NCBI RefSeq assembly: GCF_041435335.1
Contig: NZ_CP108430.1
Span: forward strand, 9,272,001 to 9,336,000
DNA from: Streptomyces sp. NBC_01283
GTDB taxonomy: Bacteria; Actinomycetota; Actinomycetes; Streptomycetales; Streptomycetaceae
Direction: 5' to 3'
Length of the DNA: 64,000 bases
A program made the position numbers and the translations under genes. Below the pieces are notes generated by a model. That model searched no databases and was not told the DNA's origin. It saw only the letters and a list, made by a program, of their open reading frames with translations. Of the stretch, positions 1 to 13,779 are shown piece after piece (within the stretch, counting starts at the first letter, position 1; every line of letters starts with the position of its first letter).

Positions 1-675
1 GCCGCCGCGCGCCGTGGCGGCGAGGCTGATCACGCCGGAGGCATGGCTGATGGGCAGCGCCGCGAGATCGACGATCGGGTCGTCGGCGCCGTACTGGAAC
101 GCCATCATCAGATGTGCGAGACAGGTGGACAGGGACCGGTGAGTGTTCATCACGCCCTTGGGCGCACCGGTCGTACCGCCGGTCGAGGAGATGGCCACCA
201 CGTCGTCCATCGCGTATCGCACGTCCGGTGGCGTCGCGGGCAAGCCCGCGGTCCACTGCGACAGCGAGGGGGCACCGGCCGCCGCGTCGTCGATACACAC
301 GTACTGCGTGACCTTCGCCAGGGAGGGAGCCAGCCCAGCCACGGCCGACGCCATCGAACTGTGGAAGAACAGCACTTCACAGTCGAACGTCTCGATCACC
401 CGCCGCAGGTCTGCCGGGGGAGTGGTGGGGTTCAGCGGCACCCAGGCCGCACCGGCCCGCCAGATGCCCAGCACGCCGATCCAGGCACGCGCATCGTTGG
501 GTGACAGGACACCGACCTTGGTCCCTTGAGCGCACCCCGCCCGCAACAGGGCGTGTGAGACCCGGCACGACAGTGCCCCCGCCTCGTCGAACGTCCAGCT
601 CCGCTCGCCGCACACATAGGCGACCGAGTCCGGAGCGTGCCGCCAGCCGCGGTCGAAGAAATCGATGATCGCCAC
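1..675 (-). CDS. AMP-binding acyl-CoA/acyl-acid ligase, N-terminal part only
   Basis: This is a class I adenylate-forming enzyme that should activate a carboxylic acid as acyl-AMP, usually followed by thioester formation. Only about 224 residues are present because the gene runs off the left edge. The GTG start at 673-675 shares one base with the TAG stop of the thiolase upstream, so the two are translationally coupled. The phosphate-binding loop STGGTTGAPKG lies at residues 164-174, and the preceding region (VPLNPTTPP near residue 79) is typical of the family. It is the last visible gene of the minus operon. It might activate a short or branched acid for the extender-unit or starter supply suggested by the KAS III, thiolase and CCR genes. 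The substrate cannot be read because the pocket is cut off. Confidence 0.85.
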   Translation of the reverse strand, partial: MAIIDFFDRGWRHAPDSVAYVCGERSWTFDEAGALSCRVSHALLRAGCAQGTKVGVLSPNDARAWIGVLGIWRAGAAWVPLNPTTPPADLRRVIETFDCEVLFFHSSMASAVAGLAPSLAKVTQYVCIDDAAAGAPSLSQWTAGLPATPPDVRYAMDDVVAISSTGGTTGAPKGVMNTHRSLSTCLAHLMMAFQYGADDPIVDLAALPISHASGVISLAATARGG

Positions 676-1901
676 TACGCCCCCAAGACCGTGATGGCGG
701 CGACTGCTTCCTCGCCGCCGTAGAAGCCGCCGCTGTTCTCCGCGAGCGCGACCCGGGCGCCCGCCACCTGGCGAACACCGGCCTCTCCGCGCAACTGCTG
801 GACGAGCTCGTACACCTGGGCCAGGCCGGTCGCCCCGAGAGGGTGCCCCTTCGATTCCAGCCCGCCGGACGGGTTGACCGGCACGCGCCCGCCCAGCGTC
901 GTCACCCCGGCCTCGGCGGCCGCACCGCCACCACCGGGTTCGCACAGGCCGAGGAGTTCGGTCTGCTGGATCTCACCGAAGGCCGTGGCGTCGTGCAGTT
1001 CGGCCACATCGATGTCCTGCGGGCCCACCCCGGCCCGTTCGTAGGCACGCACGGACAGCAACTTGCTGATGTGCTGGTCCCACGCATCCCGCGGGTGGAC
1101 GGCACCGGTACCGACCACATGCGCCAGCACACGCACCAGGCGGCCGCGGGCAGCCATCCGCCGCAGCCCGCGCTGCCCGCACACCACCACGGCCGCCGCG
1201 CCGTCGGTGACCGGTGCGCACATCGGCACGGTCAGCGGAAAAGACAAGGCGCGAGCGGAAAGAACGTCCTCGACGCTGAATTCCTTTCGATGCTGCGCCT
1301 TGTCGTTGTGCACGGAATGCCGATGGTTCTTGGCCGCGACCGCGGCGATCTGCCGCTGTGTCGTGCCGAAGCGCTTCATATGCGCACGGGCCATGGACGC
1401 GTAGATATCCATGAAAATACTGCGCCTGCCGACGTGCGCGTCATCGCTCTCGCCGCCCATGTCGGTCAACGCCGCCGTGAGCCCCGCCGGATCCGATACG
1501 TCGTACGCGCCGTTGAAGACCGCCATGGTCCTGTCGGAATCGGCGACGTTCATCTTCTCGGCGCCCACCGCAAGCGCGATGTCCACGGCACCGGCGCGGA
1601 CCTGATCGACCGCCAGATGCAAGGCCGTGGCACCCGTGGCGCAGGCATTCTCCACGTTGTACATCGGAATCCGTTCGAATCCCATGCCACGCAGGGCGAT
1701 CTGGCCGCCCACCATGAGCTGGCCCTGCAGGGCCCCCTGGGTGGTGTTCCCGAAGAAGGCCGCTTCCACGTGACGTCGCTCCAACCCCGCGTCGGCCAGC
1801 GCTTCGTGGACTGCTTCGGCGGCCAGGTCCGCCACCTCACGATCGGCGTGATGGGCGAATCTCGTCATCCCCACCCCGGCGATCCACACCTGTTCCGCCA
1901 C
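675..1901 (-). CDS. Thiolase-family protein (SCP2/lipid-transfer type)
   Basis: This 408-residue protein has thiolase-superfamily hallmarks: a nucleophile cysteine at about residue 87 in NACATG and a C-terminal GHPLGATG box. The HDATAFGE segment in the last third is typical of the SCP2-type acetyl-CoA acetyltransferase branch rather than of biosynthetic PhaA or FadA. The family cleaves or forms beta-ketoacyl-CoA. Translation starts at GTG (1899-1901), with AAGGAG about 8 nt upstream. It overlaps the acyl-CoA ligase by one base and is separated from the KAS III gene by 170 nt that contain a hairpin. With KAS III, FabG and CCR nearby, it could help build or trim the acyl-CoA precursor of an unusual extender or starter. 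A housekeeping beta-oxidation role is the alternative. Confidence 0.85.
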   Translation of the reverse strand: MAEQVWIAGVGMTRFAHHADREVADLAAEAVHEALADAGLERRHVEAAFFGNTTQGALQGQLMVGGQIALRGMGFERIPMYNVENACATGATALHLAVDQVRAGAVDIALAVGAEKMNVADSDRTMAVFNGAYDVSDPAGLTAALTDMGGESDDAHVGRRSIFMDIYASMARAHMKRFGTTQRQIAAVAAKNHRHSVHNDKAQHRKEFSVEDVLSARALSFPLTVPMCAPVTDGAAAVVVCGQRGLRRMAARGRLVRVLAHVVGTGAVHPRDAWDQHISKLLSVRAYERAGVGPQDIDVAELHDATAFGEIQQTELLGLCEPGGGGAAAEAGVTTLGGRVPVNPSGGLESKGHPLGATGLAQVYELVQQLRGEAGVRQVAGARVALAENSGGFYGGEEAVAAITVLGA

Positions 1902-2009
1902 GGACCGACTCCTTTGTCTGAGAGCGTCCCGTCAGCCGGCTGACCTGGTGGTGACGGTATGGAAAAGAAGATGTCCCACCTGTAGAACCGCCGTCAATAT
2001 TCGTTATTC

Positions 2010-2040
2010 ATCAGCAAGATGCGGAATTCATATTGCTGAT
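2010..2040. terminator. Inverted repeat between KAS III and thiolase genes
   Basis: ATCAGCAA at 2010-2017 pairs perfectly with TTGCTGAT at 2033-2040 around a 15-nt spacer. It lies 32 nt downstream of the KAS III stop, in a short stretch visibly richer in A and T than its surroundings. No U tract follows on the minus strand, so it may be a weak terminator, an attenuator or an operator that partly separates the thiolase-ligase pair from the main minus operon. Confidence 0.4.
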
Positions 2041-2071
2041 CGCGGTCCGCGCTGCGAGCCTGAGCGGATCC

Positions 2072-3046
2072 TCAGGGGCAGCCCACCACTTGGGCCGCGT
2101 AGGACAGGCCGGCGCCGAAGCCGAGCAGGAGTACCGGAGCGCCGCTGGAGATCTCGCCGCGTTCCACCAGCTTGGACAGGGCAAGCGGAACGCTGGCCGC
2201 CGACGTGTTGCCGGAGTCGACGACATCGCGCGCGACGACGGCGTTGGTGGCCCCGAGGCCCTTGGCCACCGCCTCGATGATCCGCAGATTGGCTTGGTGC
2301 GTGACCACGGCGGCCAGCTCGGCCGGTGCGACACCGGCTCGCTCACAGGCCTGCCGAGCCACCGGAGCGAGGGAGGTCACCGCCCAGCGGTAGACGACGT
2401 GCCCATCCTGTCGGAACAGCGCGGGCGGACCCTCCGGCCCCGTGGTGCCGAGAACGATGGCGGACCCGCGCTGGGGCTGAGAACCCCATACCACCGGGCC
2501 GATGCCGTCGGACCGAGCGTCATCGGTCCTGGTGACGACCGCGGCGCCGGCCCCGTCACCGAAGATGACGCAGCTGGTGCGGTCCTGCCAGTCGAGGAAA
2601 TCGCTCATCTTGTCCGCACCGATGACGAGTGCGGTACTGCTGCCGCCGCCCCGGATGGTCATGTCGGCGGTGGCCAGTGCGTAAGTGAACCCGGCGCAGG
2701 CGGCGTTCAGGTCGAAGACGGCCGCTTCGGGAACACCCAGGTGATGGGCGACCCGGGCGGCGATGCTCGGCATCCGGTCCACCGCCGTGCAGGTCGCGAC
2801 GATCACCAGATCGATGTCGGCGGCATCCACCCCCGCACGGGCGACGGCCTTGGCGGCGGCGCCGATCGCCATGTCGGCGACACTCTCGTCCTGCGCGGCT
2901 ATGTGGCGGGTGGCGATGCCGACGCGGGACCTGATCCACTCGTCCGACGTGTCGACCATGACGGCGAGTTCGTCGTTGGTGAGTACGCGCGTGGGCTGGT
3001 GATGGGCGAGTGACAGTATCCGGCTGCCTGCGGTCGTGGCGGTCAC
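2072..3046 (-). CDS. 3-oxoacyl-ACP synthase III (KAS III, FabH-like)
   Basis: This 324-residue enzyme is a KAS III: it condenses an acyl-CoA with malonyl-ACP (or in some relatives malonyl-CoA) in one decarboxylative Claisen step. The full triad is visible: Cys117 in NAACAGF, His250 in THQANLR and Asn280 in SGNTS. The length is usual for FabH. It starts at GTG 3044-3046 with GGAGG six nt upstream. It sits in the PKS minus operon, downstream of the type II thioesterase. In clusters that make alkylmalonyl-CoA extenders, a KAS III homologue makes the beta-ketoacyl precursor that is later reduced, dehydrated and carboxylated by CCR. The CCR at the head of this operon makes that the best guess. A starter-unit role is less likely because loading appears to be done by the acyl-AMP ligase. 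Confidence 0.93.
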   Translation of the reverse strand: MTATTAGSRILSLAHHQPTRVLTNDELAVMVDTSDEWIRSRVGIATRHIAAQDESVADMAIGAAAKAVARAGVDAADIDLVIVATCTAVDRMPSIAARVAHHLGVPEAAVFDLNAACAGFTYALATADMTIRGGGSSTALVIGADKMSDFLDWQDRTSCVIFGDGAGAAVVTRTDDARSDGIGPVVWGSQPQRGSAIVLGTTGPEGPPALFRQDGHVVYRWAVTSLAPVARQACERAGVAPAELAAVVTHQANLRIIEAVAKGLGATNAVVARDVVDSGNTSAASVPLALSKLVERGEISSGAPVLLLGFGAGLSYAAQVVGCP

Positions 3047-3092
3047 GAGTCCTCCATGGGGTCACGTTCCGGGATGCGAAGCGCCGCGCGGT

Positions 3093-3887
3093 TCAGGGAC
3101 GCGCGGCAAGGACCGAGCGGGAAGTGCTGGACGACGGCGCGACGGGCGCCGTGCAGGCCAGGGCGTCGGCGACCGTCGCCAGTACGTCGGAGACCGCCGA
3201 GTGCAGGAAGAAGTGCTCGCCGGGAAGGACGACCAGCTCGGAGCGGGCCTGGGTCTGCCGCAGCCACCGGTGCAGCTTCTCGCGCGCCACGAGCGGGTCC
3301 GCCTCGCCGCCGAACACGGTCATGGGCACCGTCAGCGGCGGCTGCGGCTGATAGCGGTACGTCTCCAGGACCGAGAAGTCGGCACGCAGCGCGGGCAGGA
3401 TCAGCTCCATGAGCCCGGCGTCGTCCAGGAGCTCGGGCGGCGTGCCGCCGAGGAAACGCAGCTCCTCGATCACATCGGCCTCCGGCGCCGCGTGGATCGG
3501 CTCCCGGGTGCGCGGCAGGTCGGGGGCGGCTGATCCGGAGACGAAGAGATGCGCCGGCTGAGGCAGGCCCCGCTCGCGCAAGGTCCTGGCGAGTTCGAAG
3601 GCGATCAGACCGCCCATGCTGTGGCCGAACAGGGCGTAGGGCCGGTCCAGATGCTCCGCCAGGACGTCGGCCAGCAGCTCGGTCAGCAACGGCATCCTGC
3701 TCACCGGGGACTCGCTCCAGCGGGCACCGCGGCCGGGCAGCTCCAGCGCGTGCACGTGCACGTGATCGGGGGTCAGGTCGTGCCAGGTCCGGTATGCCGA
3801 AGCGTTGCCGCCCGCGTACGGGAGGCAGAAGAGGCGGACCCCCGCCTCGTCCCTCGGCTCCGACTGGGCAAACCACGGGTTGCGCAT
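3093..3887 (-). CDS. Type II thioesterase (external editing TE)
   Basis: This 264-residue alpha/beta hydrolase has the GrsT/TEII pattern: FCLPYAGGNAS near the N-terminus, nucleophile Ser90 in GHSMGG, Asp197 in GEADPLV and His225 in GEHFF. Such enzymes remove stalled or wrong acyl groups from carrier domains. The start is ATG at 3885-3887 with AAGGAG upstream. It follows the FabG gene by 48 nt in the minus operon. No TE domain was found on any of the megasynthases, so besides editing this protein is the only visible thioesterase that could release product, although type II enzymes seldom do that. Its C-terminus ends in a Ser/Thr/Ala-rich tail. Confidence 0.93.
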   Translation of the reverse strand: MRNPWFAQSEPRDEAGVRLFCLPYAGGNASAYRTWHDLTPDHVHVHALELPGRGARWSESPVSRMPLLTELLADVLAEHLDRPYALFGHSMGGLIAFELARTLRERGLPQPAHLFVSGSAAPDLPRTREPIHAAPEADVIEELRFLGGTPPELLDDAGLMELILPALRADFSVLETYRYQPQPPLTVPMTVFGGEADPLVAREKLHRWLRQTQARSELVVLPGEHFFLHSAVSDVLATVADALACTAPVAPSSSTSRSVLAARP

Positions 3888-3935
3888 GGTGTGCTTCTCC
3901 TTGGTCGTGTTCCGTGCGCAGTGGGTCCGCGCAGG

Positions 3936-4706
3936 TCAGACAGCCACGCCGCCGTCGATCTGGAACGTCGTGCCGGTGATGTACGCGGCCCGGTCCGAAA
4001 GCAGGAACGAGACCAGGTCGGCCACCTCGTGCGGCTCACCGAACCGGCCCAGCGGAATGCGCTGGCGGAACTGCTCCCGCAGGTCGCCCGGCAGCTCCAT
4101 GACCGGGTCGGTCGCGACGAAGCCGGGCACGACCACGTTCGCCCGGATCCCGTACCGGCCGACCTCGCGGGCCAGGGACTTGGTGAACCCGATGATCCCG
4201 GCCTTGGACGCGGCGTAGTTGGTCTGTCCGGCGTTGCCGTACAGACCGGCGATGGAGGACATCGTCACGATCGCACCGCGCCGGCGCTCGATCATTCCGT
4301 TGATGACGGTCCGGCAGACGTAGTACGTCCCGTCGAGGTTGACGCGCTGGACGTCGCTCCAGTCGTCGTCCTCCATCGCCGCCAGCGGACCGTCACGCAG
4401 CACGGCAGCCGAGGTGACCACCGCGGAGACCGGCCCGAGATTCCGCTCGATGCCGTCGATGAGTTCCTCCACCGCGAGGCTGTCGCCGACATCGGTCCGC
4501 CGCACATACGTGCGCCGGCCCAGCGCGCCGATCTCCTTCTCCAGGCTCTCCGCGGCGGCCGTGTCGGAGGCGTAGCACACCGCCACGTCGAAGCCGTCCT
4601 CGGCGAGTCGCAGCGCCACGGCGCGGCCGATTCCGCGGGAGCCGCCCGCCACCAGCGCCACCGGGGCGCCCTGCGGTGTCCCGGCCGGGTCGGGTGCGGT
4701 GCTCAT
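3936..4706 (-). CDS. FabG-like 3-oxoacyl-ACP reductase (SDR family)
   Basis: This is a classical short-chain dehydrogenase/reductase of 256 residues. It shows the dinucleotide loop AGGSRGIG at residues 20-27 and the catalytic set Asn123, Ser150/151, Tyr164 and Lys168 (YAASK). It should reduce a beta-ketoacyl thioester with NADPH. Its ATG overlaps the stop of the last PKS gene by 4 nt (4703-4706), so it is made together with the assembly line. Two roles are possible and not exclusive. It could reduce the beta-ketone left by the KR-less second PKS module, giving the hydroxyl needed for a depsipeptide ring. It could also reduce the KAS III product on the way to an alkyl-2-enoyl-CoA for CCR. The usual NNAG motif is replaced by TSAAV. 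Confidence 0.92.
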   Translation of the reverse strand: MSTAPDPAGTPQGAPVALVAGGSRGIGRAVALRLAEDGFDVAVCYASDTAAAESLEKEIGALGRRTYVRRTDVGDSLAVEELIDGIERNLGPVSAVVTSAAVLRDGPLAAMEDDDWSDVQRVNLDGTYYVCRTVINGMIERRRGAIVTMSSIAGLYGNAGQTNYAASKAGIIGFTKSLAREVGRYGIRANVVVPGFVATDPVMELPGDLREQFRQRIPLGRFGEPHEVADLVSFLLSDRAAYITGTTFQIDGGVAV

Positions 4707-7700
4707 GCCCGGCCCTCCTGGTCTTCCGTGGCCAGGTCCTCCCCTGTCAGCAGGCGGCGCAGCTCCTCTTCCACTTCGTCGTCGGACAGCTCGGCCAGCG
4801 CGTCCAGGTCCGTTGACGGCTCGTCGCGGCTGAGCACCTCGATGGGGTTCTCCAAGCGGTCGGCAGCCGGCCGGGGGCCCGCCTCCAGCAGGTCGGCGGT
4901 GTGCGCGACCGTGGGCTGTTCGAAGAAGGCCCGCAGGTCGAGCTCGGCTCCGAGCCGGTTCCTCAGAAGGGTGCCGATCTGGACCGCGGCCAAGGAGTGG
5001 CCACCGAGGGCGAAGAAGTCGTCGTCGACGCCGACCCCGTTCACGCCCAGGATCTCCTGCCAGACCTCGGCGACCTCCCGCTCACGGGCCGAGCGGGGAG
5101 CCACGTACGGCGTTTCCAGGTCCGGGCGGGGATGGCTGGCGCCGGGCGGAGCGAGCTGCTCCATTTCCTGCTGCAGCAGCTCGGGGGTCAAGGACCTGGC
5201 CAGCTCGCGCACGGCGGTGAAGTCGCGGTGCGAGACGAGGAGATGGCTCGGCAGCCCGGGAGCGGCGAGGAGCCGGGCGAAGACGTCCTTGCCCTGGCCC
5301 TCGGTGATCCCCTCGGCGAGGGTGCGCAGGACCCCGGAGCCCGCATCCGCGGAAGGCGCGTCGTCCACCTCGGCCGCCGGAGCCTGGGCGGCACGCGTGA
5401 TCTGCTCGCGCAGACCCTCCAGGTCGTTGATCCGCTTGATGGTGAAGTCACCGATCCGGACCAGCAGCCGCCCGTCCGGGTCGAGGATCTCGATGTCGCA
5501 CGTACTGGTCTCGCCCGCGGTGTCCCCGGCGCCCTTCACCTCCACATAGGCGTGGACGGTGCTGGTCAGGCCGTGGTGAAAGCGCAGGCTGCGATAGCTG
5601 AACGGCAGATAGTACGTGTCGGGGGCGTGGACGCGCGCGGTGCCGCCGGCCGCGTCGAGCAGGGCCGGGTGCAGCAGGTAGTGGTCGAGGTCACCGTGGT
5701 ACTCCTCGTCGAGTCGCAAGGTCGCCATCACCCGCTCGGGTCCGACCTGGATCTCCCGCATGCACCGCCAACGGGGCCCGAACGAGAACTCGATCGGCCC
5801 GCCCTTCTCGAACCGGTCCAGGCGGAGCCCCAGCTTGATGGACTCGTCGGTGTCCAGGACCTCCGTCACCGCGCAGCCGGCGCGCAGCTCGTCCAGGTCC
5901 CGCACGGTCTCCTCCACGGGTTCCGGGAAGGCGACCGTGCCGCGTGCGTGATCGGTCCAGGCCACCGCTCCGGGTGCGCCGGTGCGGCTCTGCACCGCGA
6001 AGTGCCACCGGCCCTCGCGTTCTTCGATGGTGGTGAAGACCTCGCGGCTCTGCCCGTCGGGAACGACGACAGGGATCATGTACTGCACGTCGCCGATCTC
6101 GATGTCCCGCCCGGCCGCTTGTTCGGCGACGGCGGCCCGGACCAGTTCGAGGTAGGCGGTACCCGGGACGAGGCCGTAATCCTGGATGCGGTGATCGGCG
6201 ACGATCCAGCTGTCCTCGGTACTGAGGACCGTGGCGTAGGTGCGGGACGTGGGGGTGGAGCGCACCAGGCGCCGCAGCAGAGGATGGCTGTCGAGCGGGG
6301 TGCCGGAGTCCAGGCCGAACCGGGAGTCAAGACCGGCGGCCATACCGACGCCCCGCCAGGTGTCCCAGCCCACCGCGGTGACGGGAAGCCCGCTCTCGCG
6401 GCGCTTGTACTGGGCCCACGCGTCGAGGAAGGCGTTGGCAGCCGCGTAGTCGCTCTGGCCGGGGCCGCCGAGGACGGCGGTCACCGACGAGCAGAGCAAC
6501 ATGAAGTCGAGGCCGTCCTCCTGGCAGACCTCGTCCAGGACGAGCACCCCGTGCGTCTTGGCGGCGAGCACCTGCCCCGCGTCGGCCGGTGACTTGGTGA
6601 CGATCATGCCCTGAGAGGGCAGGCCCGCGGCGTGCACGACGCCGTTGAGGGGGCCTGCGAGGGCCCGCAACTCGCCGACGGCCCGGCGCATCTCCTTCTC
6701 GTCGGTGACATCGGCGCGCAGCAGAACCAGGCGAGCGCCGAGCGATTCGAGGTGCCGCAGCCGCTTGATACGGATGCTGGTGGCATCGCTGTCCTCGTGC
6801 GCGGCGAGGTGGGCGTCCCAGGCGGCGGGCGCCGGGAACTTGGAACGGCCCAGCAGACCGAGAACGGGCCGGTCGACAGCGCTCGCCACCTGCTCGGCGA
6901 GCGCCAGTCCCAGGCCGCCGAGGCCGCCGGTGATGAGGTAGACGCCGCCCTCGCGCAGGGCGGTGCGCTCTTCGTCGCCGTCGGCGATCCAATCCACCCG
7001 GTCGAAGGCACGGGCCCACACGTGGCGTCCGCGCACGGCGAGTTCAGTGCTGGTGGTGCTGTGGAAAGCGCTGAGCACGGTGTCCACAGCCTGCTCGTCC
7101 GTGGCGGCGCCCGTGATGTCCAGGACACGGCAGGTGATGCCCGCGGTCTCCTGGGGGATCACCGTGGCCGCACCGAGCAGCAGAGCGTGCTCGGGCTTCA
7201 ACGCTTCATCACCCGTGACGTCGTACACCCCGTCGCACAGCACATCGAGGGTGACCGGTGCGGGCAGCCGCTCGGAGCCCAGGGCCTGGGCCAGCGCCAA
7301 GAGGCTGTCGAAGCCGGTGCGGCGCGAGGCGTCCAGCCGCGCGCGGGCCAGGGCCGCGCCGTTCGCGGGCCCTTCAGCGGTACTCCACAGGTGGATGAAG
7401 CGAATGCGCTGCCCGTCCCCGGCCGCGACGGGGGGCACGGCCAGGGACGAGGCGAGCGCCGCCAGGTGGTCTCGTTCGGCGGGATCCAGGATCCAGGCAT
7501 CCTCGCCGGTGTGTTCCAGGGTGGTGCCCGCGGTGACGCGCACGACGCGGTCGCCGGAGGCGGCCAGATGGTCGGCGACGGCGTCACCGAGGTCGAGCCC
7601 CGCGCCCAGGACGATCCAGGTGTCGCCCGTGGCAGCGGCCGCGTTCCGGACGGGCAGGGCCAGGCGCTGCCAGACGGGAGCGTAGAACCAGTTGTCCGCG

Positions 7701-10452
7701 GTGGCGCGGGCAGGCTCCGCGCCCCGCAACGCGCGAGGCCGGCCGGAGGGCTCGACCCAGTAGCGCCGCCGCTGGAAGGGATAGCCGGGCAGGGATACGG
7801 GGCGGTGGCCGTCGGGGCCCAGGACGGACTCCCAGGCAACGCGGACACCGGCGCTCCACGCTGCCCCCAGGCCGCTGAGCAGATGGGCGGCGTCGTCGGC
7901 GGCGCGCTCACCGGGACGGGGCAGGGAACCCACGACGGTGCGATCCGGCGTCCAGGACCGGTGGGCACGCACGAAGTTGGCCAGGTTCTGGCCGGGGCCG
8001 ATCTCCACCGGGACGAGGAAGGGGTCGGCGAGCAGCACATCGAGCGCGTCACCGAACCGGACCGGCAGGCGCAGATGCGTGCCCCAGTAGTCGGGGCTGG
8101 TCGCCTCCTCGGTGGTGATCCAGGTGCCCGTCACGTTCGACAGGAAGGGAATCTCCGGCGGACGCAAGGTGACGGCACGGACCTCGTCGACGAACGGGGC
8201 CACAGCACCGTCCATGTCAGGGGAGTGGAAAGCATGCGACGTGTGCAGGCGACGGCATCCCACGCCCTCGTCCTTGAGCCGTTGCTCGAAGGCATCGACG
8301 GCCTGCGGGGTGCCGGAGACCACGGTGAGCGCCGTGGAGTTGACGGCGGCGAGGGCCAGTCCCTCTCCCAGCCGGGCGACGGTCTCGTCCTCGGAAAGGA
8401 AGACGCTGAGCATGGCGCCGCGCGGCATCTCCTGGACGAGCCGGCCGCGGGCCGCGACCAGACGCACGGCGTCCTCCAGCGAGAACACGCCCGCCAGACA
8501 GGCGGCGGCGTACTCCCCGATGCTGTGACCGGCCATGGCGCGGGGCTCGACACCCATCGACTGCCATTGCCGGGCCAGGGCGAACTCCACGCAGAACAGA
8601 GCCGGTTGGGCCAGCCGCGTCTGCCGCAGCCGTTCGGCGTTCCGCGGGTCGTCCGAGCCGAGCACCAAGGCACGCAGGTCCTCACCCAGGTACGGGGTGA
8701 ACAGCTCCGCGCAGCGGTCGAACTCGGAGGCGAAGACGCCCTGCCGGTCGTACAGGCCGCGGGCCATCCCGGGGTACTGCGCGCCCTGCCCGGGGAAGAG
8801 GAACGCGACCGGAGCGTCGTCCGAGGAGGCGACCGGGGGCGGGGCCTGTGCCAGCCGCCGCAGCGCGGAGACCGCCTCGCCGGTCGTGGAGGCGACGACG
8901 GCGCCCCGGTGGGCGAACTGGGCTCGCCGGTGGGCCAGGGTATGGGCGGCGGCGTCCAGGGCGACGTCCGGAGCTGCCTCCAGATGATCGGCCAGGCGCC
9001 CGGCGGCCTCGGCGAGCGCGGGCGCCGACTTCGCCGACAGCGGCAGCAGCTGGGGACGGACCTGCGCCGTGGCGTCGCCCGCTCCGTCGGCGCGCTGTCG
9101 CGGCTGCTCGGCCGGGGCCTCTTCCAGGACGACATGGACGTTCGTGCCGCCGATGCCGAAGGAGCTGACTCCGGCCCGGCGCGGCTCGTCCTCGCGCGGC
9201 CAGGCACGCAACGCGGTGTTCACGTAGAACGGGCCGGACTCCAGCTCAAGGCCGGGGTTGGGCCGCTCCCAGTGCAGGGTCGGCGGGATGGCCTCGTGCT
9301 TGAGGGCGAGAGCCGCTTTGATCAGTCCGGTCACACCGGCGGCGGCGTCGAGATGACCGACGTTGCTCTTGACCGAGCCGATGGCACAGCGGTCCCGGTC
9401 GTCGGCGCCCGTGCCGTAGGCACGCGTGAGAGCGGCCAGCTCGATGGGGTCGCCGATCGGCGTACCGGTGCCGTGGGTCTCGACGTAGCCGACGGTGGCG
9501 GGGTCGATGTCGGCCAGGGCCAGCGCCTCGGCGACGACCTCGGCCTGGCCGTCGACGCCGGGCGCCGTGTAACCGGCCTTCAGCGAACCGTCGTTGTTGA
9601 CGGCGCTGGCCAGGACGACCGCGTCGATGCTGTCCCCGTCGGCTCGGGCGTCGGCGAGGCGCCGCATGACGACGATGCCGACTCCGTTGCCGGGCACCGT
9701 CCCCTCGGCATCGGCGTCGAAGGCCCGGCAGGTGCCTTCCGGGGAGAGGATGCCGCCGGGCTCGTACGTGTAGCCGCCGTGCAGCGGGGAGCTCACGGAC
9801 ACGCCGCCGGCCAGGGCGATGTCGCACTCGCCGTTGAGCAGGCTCTGGGAGGCGAGATGCACCGCGGTCAGAGAGGTGGAGCAGGCCGTCTGGACGGTGA
9901 TCGCCGGACCCGTGAGGCCCAGCTTGTACGCGGCACGCGTGGCCAGGAAGTCCTTGTCGGAGGCGAGCATCACCTGGTACATGCCGGAGGCGTCCAGGAC
10001 CTGCTGGTTGTTCATGAGGTTGAACAACAGATACGTGTTGAGGCCCGCGCCCGCGAAGACGCCGATGCGGCCGTCGAAGCGGGCCGGGTCGACACCGGCG
10101 GACTCCAGTGCGTGCCAGGCGCATTCGAGGAAGACGCGGTGCTGGGGGTCGAGGAGCTCGGCCTCGCGTGGGCTGTAGCCGAAGAAGCCCTCGTCGAACA
10201 GGTCGGCGTCATCCAGCGCGCCCTTGGCCCGTACGTAGTCGTCCCGGGCCAGCAGTTCGGGGTCCACGCCGGCTTCGGCAAGTTCCTCGTCGGTGAAGAC
10301 GGTGATGCCCTCGCGGCCCTGTTCGAGATTGGTCCACAGGGCCTCCACGTCGCCCGAGCCGGGGAAGCGGCCCGCCATGCCGATGATGGCAATGCGATCG
10401 AGGTCCTGGCCCTGCTCCTGGCCCTGCTCCTGGTGTTGCTGTGCCACGTGGA

Positions 10453-10456
<4 letters not shown>
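4703..10456 (-). CDS. Type I PKS module KS-AT(malonyl)-KR-DH-carrier
   Basis: This 1917-residue protein is one PKS module. KS spans about 20-440 (Cys near 191 in QTACSTS, then ETHGTGT and GHLDAAAG). AT spans about 550-850 with GHSIGE near 644 and HAFH near 740, a malonyl-CoA signature. A KR structural subdomain leads to the KR at about 1170-1365 (TGGLGGLG; HAAGLPSQG; YAAANAF). The DH at about 1390-1690 has HRIQDYGLVPG and a second HPALLD motif. The carrier has Ser near 1819 in GGHSL, which resembles a peptidyl carrier. DH after KR is the reverse of the usual order. The gene follows the serine NRPS with a GTGA overlap (10453-10456), so it should turn a seryl thioester into 4-amino-5-hydroxy-2-enoyl or, after loss of the hydroxyl, a dienamide. 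The carrier then feeds the glycine-type module of the second NRPS. Confidence 0.95.
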
Positions 10457-13775
<3,319 letters not shown>

Positions 13776-13779
<4 letters not shown>
